Source: an uncultured Saprospiraceae bacterium (GTDB lineage: Bacteria > Bacteroidota > Bacteroidia > Chitinophagales > Saprospiraceae). From it: a DNA stretch of 6,306 nt. The notes beneath the pieces were generated by a model, which saw nothing but the letters and a program-made list of their open reading frames with translations, did no database searches and had not been told where the DNA came from. The first letter of the stretch is position 1. The number at the start of each line of letters is the position of its first letter. This document shows positions 5,252-6,306 of this stretch, piece by piece. The DNA is taken from assembly GCA_937930625.1 (NCBI GenBank), contig CALHBW010000349.1, positions 1 to 6,306 on the forward strand. The letters run 5' to 3'. Position numbers and translations under genes: made by a program.

Positions 5252-5839
5252 ATGCACACGATAGAACCGTTTTATAATTGGAGAGACCGATATGTCGCCG
5301 CTAAAGATGAGCGTTCACCTTTTTATGGCTATCAGAATAATGAATTTGAATTTACACATAAAATATATAATTATTTGATTCATCCTCAATGGGATGCTTT
5401 TGGTTCGCCCACGCTGTACATGAAGGTCATTTTTGTGGATTATGATTTGGGGTTTGCGATAATTGAGCTACTCGGAGAATGGAATGATTGCATCCAAAAT
5501 GATGTCATGTTTGTCAAGCGGGATGTGGCAGATTTGATGATGGAACAAGGTGTTTTTAAATACATTATTATCGGAGAAAATTTATTAAATTTTCATGGTG
5601 GCGATGACGATTATTATCAAGAATGGGCAGAGGAAGTCCGCGACGAAGGCGGTTGGATTTGCCTGTTGAACCTCCGCGACCATGTGATTGAGGAAATGGC
5701 AGAAGCGCGTTTGCAATTTTATATTCATTTTGATGCGCCTTTTAATACCGTCAATTGGCGACCTTACAAACCCAAATTATTATTTCAAAAAATAGATGAA
5801 TACGTCCGTCACCCTCAACAATTCATTTTACCTCATTAA
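5252..5839 (+). CDS. Conserved hypothetical protein, 195 aa
   Basis: The function is unknown. The sequence resembles a protein I associate with Bacteroidota genomes that is annotated only as hypothetical; this is recollection, not a search result. It is soluble and acidic, without signal peptide, membrane span or a nucleotide-binding loop. Runs that look conserved are IEPFYNWRDRY (4-14), DERSPFYG (19-26), NYLIHPQWDAFGSPTLYMK (40-58), GFAIIELLGEWNDCIQNDV (67-85), IIIGENLLNFH (105-115) and GGWICLLNLRDH (133-144). Clustered His, Asp and Glu (H115, D118-D120, D143, H144) could form a metal or catalytic site, but no known motif is matched. The ATG at 5252 gives an N-terminus that begins directly with the conserved-looking stretch. 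Codon use and composition look like those of the other genes. It appears to be transcribed alone and is followed by repeats. Confidence 0.88.
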   Translation: MHTIEPFYNWRDRYVAAKDERSPFYGYQNNEFEFTHKIYNYLIHPQWDAFGSPTLYMKVIFVDYDLGFAIIELLGEWNDCIQNDVMFVKRDVADLMMEQGVFKYIIIGENLLNFHGGDDDYYQEWAEEVRDEGGWICLLNLRDHVIEEMAEARLQFYIHFDAPFNTVNWRPYKPKLLFQKIDEYVRHPQQFILPH

Positions 5840-5875
5840 CTTGGGGTTAGTGATTGGTTATTAGTTATACTGTGA

Positions 5876-5919
5876 ACGGGATAGATTTCGGAAAATATTA
5901 GTTTTCCGAATGAACCCGT
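5876..5919 (+). terminator. Hairpin downstream of the 195-aa gene
   Basis: TTCGGAAAA (5887-5895) pairs perfectly with TTTTCCGAA (5902-5910) around a 6-nt loop. ACGGG (5876-5880) pairs with CCCGT (5915-5919) outside it. The hairpin stands 37 nt after the stop codon but lacks a T-run, so it may stabilise the mRNA end or belong to the following repeats rather than terminate transcription. Confidence 0.5.
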
Positions 5920-5928
5920 AATGACTGC

Positions 5929-6173
5929 TTTAGCTGTCAAGTAGATTATTATTTTAATTTGTAATAAATTTAAAGACAATAATTTATAAATATGTTTGGC
6001 TATCCGTCTAACTTTGCCTAAAGCGGATACTCGTCAGACGAATCACTTTATTCAGTGCGAATATTTTATGAGACAAATCACTACATTTCACAAAACCTTC
6101 GTCAGACGAGTAGTATCTCGCAAGCAAACTTAGACGGGTAGCCATATGTTTTTCATTTCACTTGACAGCTAAA
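5929..6173. repeat. Nested inverted-repeat element, about 245 bp
   Basis: The outer ends are a perfect 13-bp inverted repeat, TTTAGCTGTCAAG (5929-5941) and its complement (6161-6173). Inside, 5998-6017 is complementary to 6124-6143 at 18 of 20 positions. The 11-bp palindrome TCGTCAGACGA occurs once in each arm (6031-6041 and 6099-6109). The centre (6042-6098) is unique. There is no open frame of note and no target-site duplication. A MITE-like or structured intergenic repeat fits best. Confidence 0.65.
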
Positions 6174-6190
6174 CAGGCTGACCGCGAACT

Positions 6191-6304
6191 CGTACAGGCG
6201 ATTTCAATCGCCATGTTTAGTATAATTTTTATTTATAATTTACTATAAATAAATATTATACGAATTTTATTTATTTTTATATGGTGAATGAATTCGCCTG
6301 TACG
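6191..6304. repeat. AT-rich element with 24-bp imperfect terminal inverted repeats
   Basis: The first 24 bases (6191-6214) match the complement of 6281-6304 at 21 positions, including a perfect outer 11 bp (CGTACAGGCGA). The left end holds its own palindrome, GGCGATT-TC-AATCGCC (6197-6212). The centre is an 18-bp stem with one mismatch (6220-6237 with 6244-6261) and a 6-nt loop. It has no coding capacity. It reaches nearly to the window end, so its right flank cannot be judged. Confidence 0.65.
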
Positions 6305-6306
6305 GT

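Overview
The window looks like chromosomal DNA from a member of the Bacteroidota. It is AT-rich and has no clear Shine-Dalgarno sites. Good matches to the Bacteroidota promoter consensus (TTTG/TTG, about 17-21 nt, TAnnTTTG) lie ahead of the first gene and of the RNase P RNA. The RNase P RNA is type A with sequence habits I associate with Bacteroidota, and the 195-aa hypothetical protein resembles one I know mainly from that phylum. I cannot name the genus. No phage, plasmid or transposase gene is visible.

Layout, left to right: (1) 1-477, minus strand, the N-terminal part of a P-loop GTPase-like protein cut by the window edge, with its promoter just upstream. (2) 478-807, no gene; it holds two divergent promoters and a degenerate repeat. 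(3) 808-1351, the RNase P RNA gene rnpB, enlarged to about 540 nt by long hairpins in P12 and P18. (4) 1357-1429, a GA/CT-rich hairpin terminator. (5) 1442-2221, plus strand, a small ATP-dependent RNA ligase of the T4 Rnl2-like kind. (6) about 2213-2344, a large GA/CT hairpin between two convergent genes. (7) 2301-3446, minus strand, a membrane acyltransferase of the OafA/acyltransferase-3 family. (8) 3535-3567, another copy of the GA/CT repeat. (9) 3566-4840, minus strand, rarA (mgsA), a replication-associated AAA+ ATPase with a TTG start. (10) 4841-5251, no gene; it holds a probable MITE-like repeat with a 34-bp perfect palindrome and the promoter region of the next gene. (11) 5252-5839, plus strand, a conserved hypothetical protein. 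(12) 5840-6306, no gene; it holds a hairpin and two further inverted-repeat elements.

The genes are mostly single housekeeping or accessory units and do not form an obvious operon. The one suggestive pairing is RNase P RNA followed by an RNA ligase on the same strand, two RNA-processing functions separated only by a terminator-like hairpin.

The most distinctive feature is the density and placement of palindromic repeats. One GA/CT family sits at the 3' ends of four transcription units, supplies or overlaps three stop codons and encodes the last 12 residues of the acyltransferase. Two other hairpin sequences lie inside RNase P RNA, and the P18 one folds in a continuous register capped by a GCAA tetraloop. 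Three further inverted-repeat elements occupy the intergenic DNA on the right.
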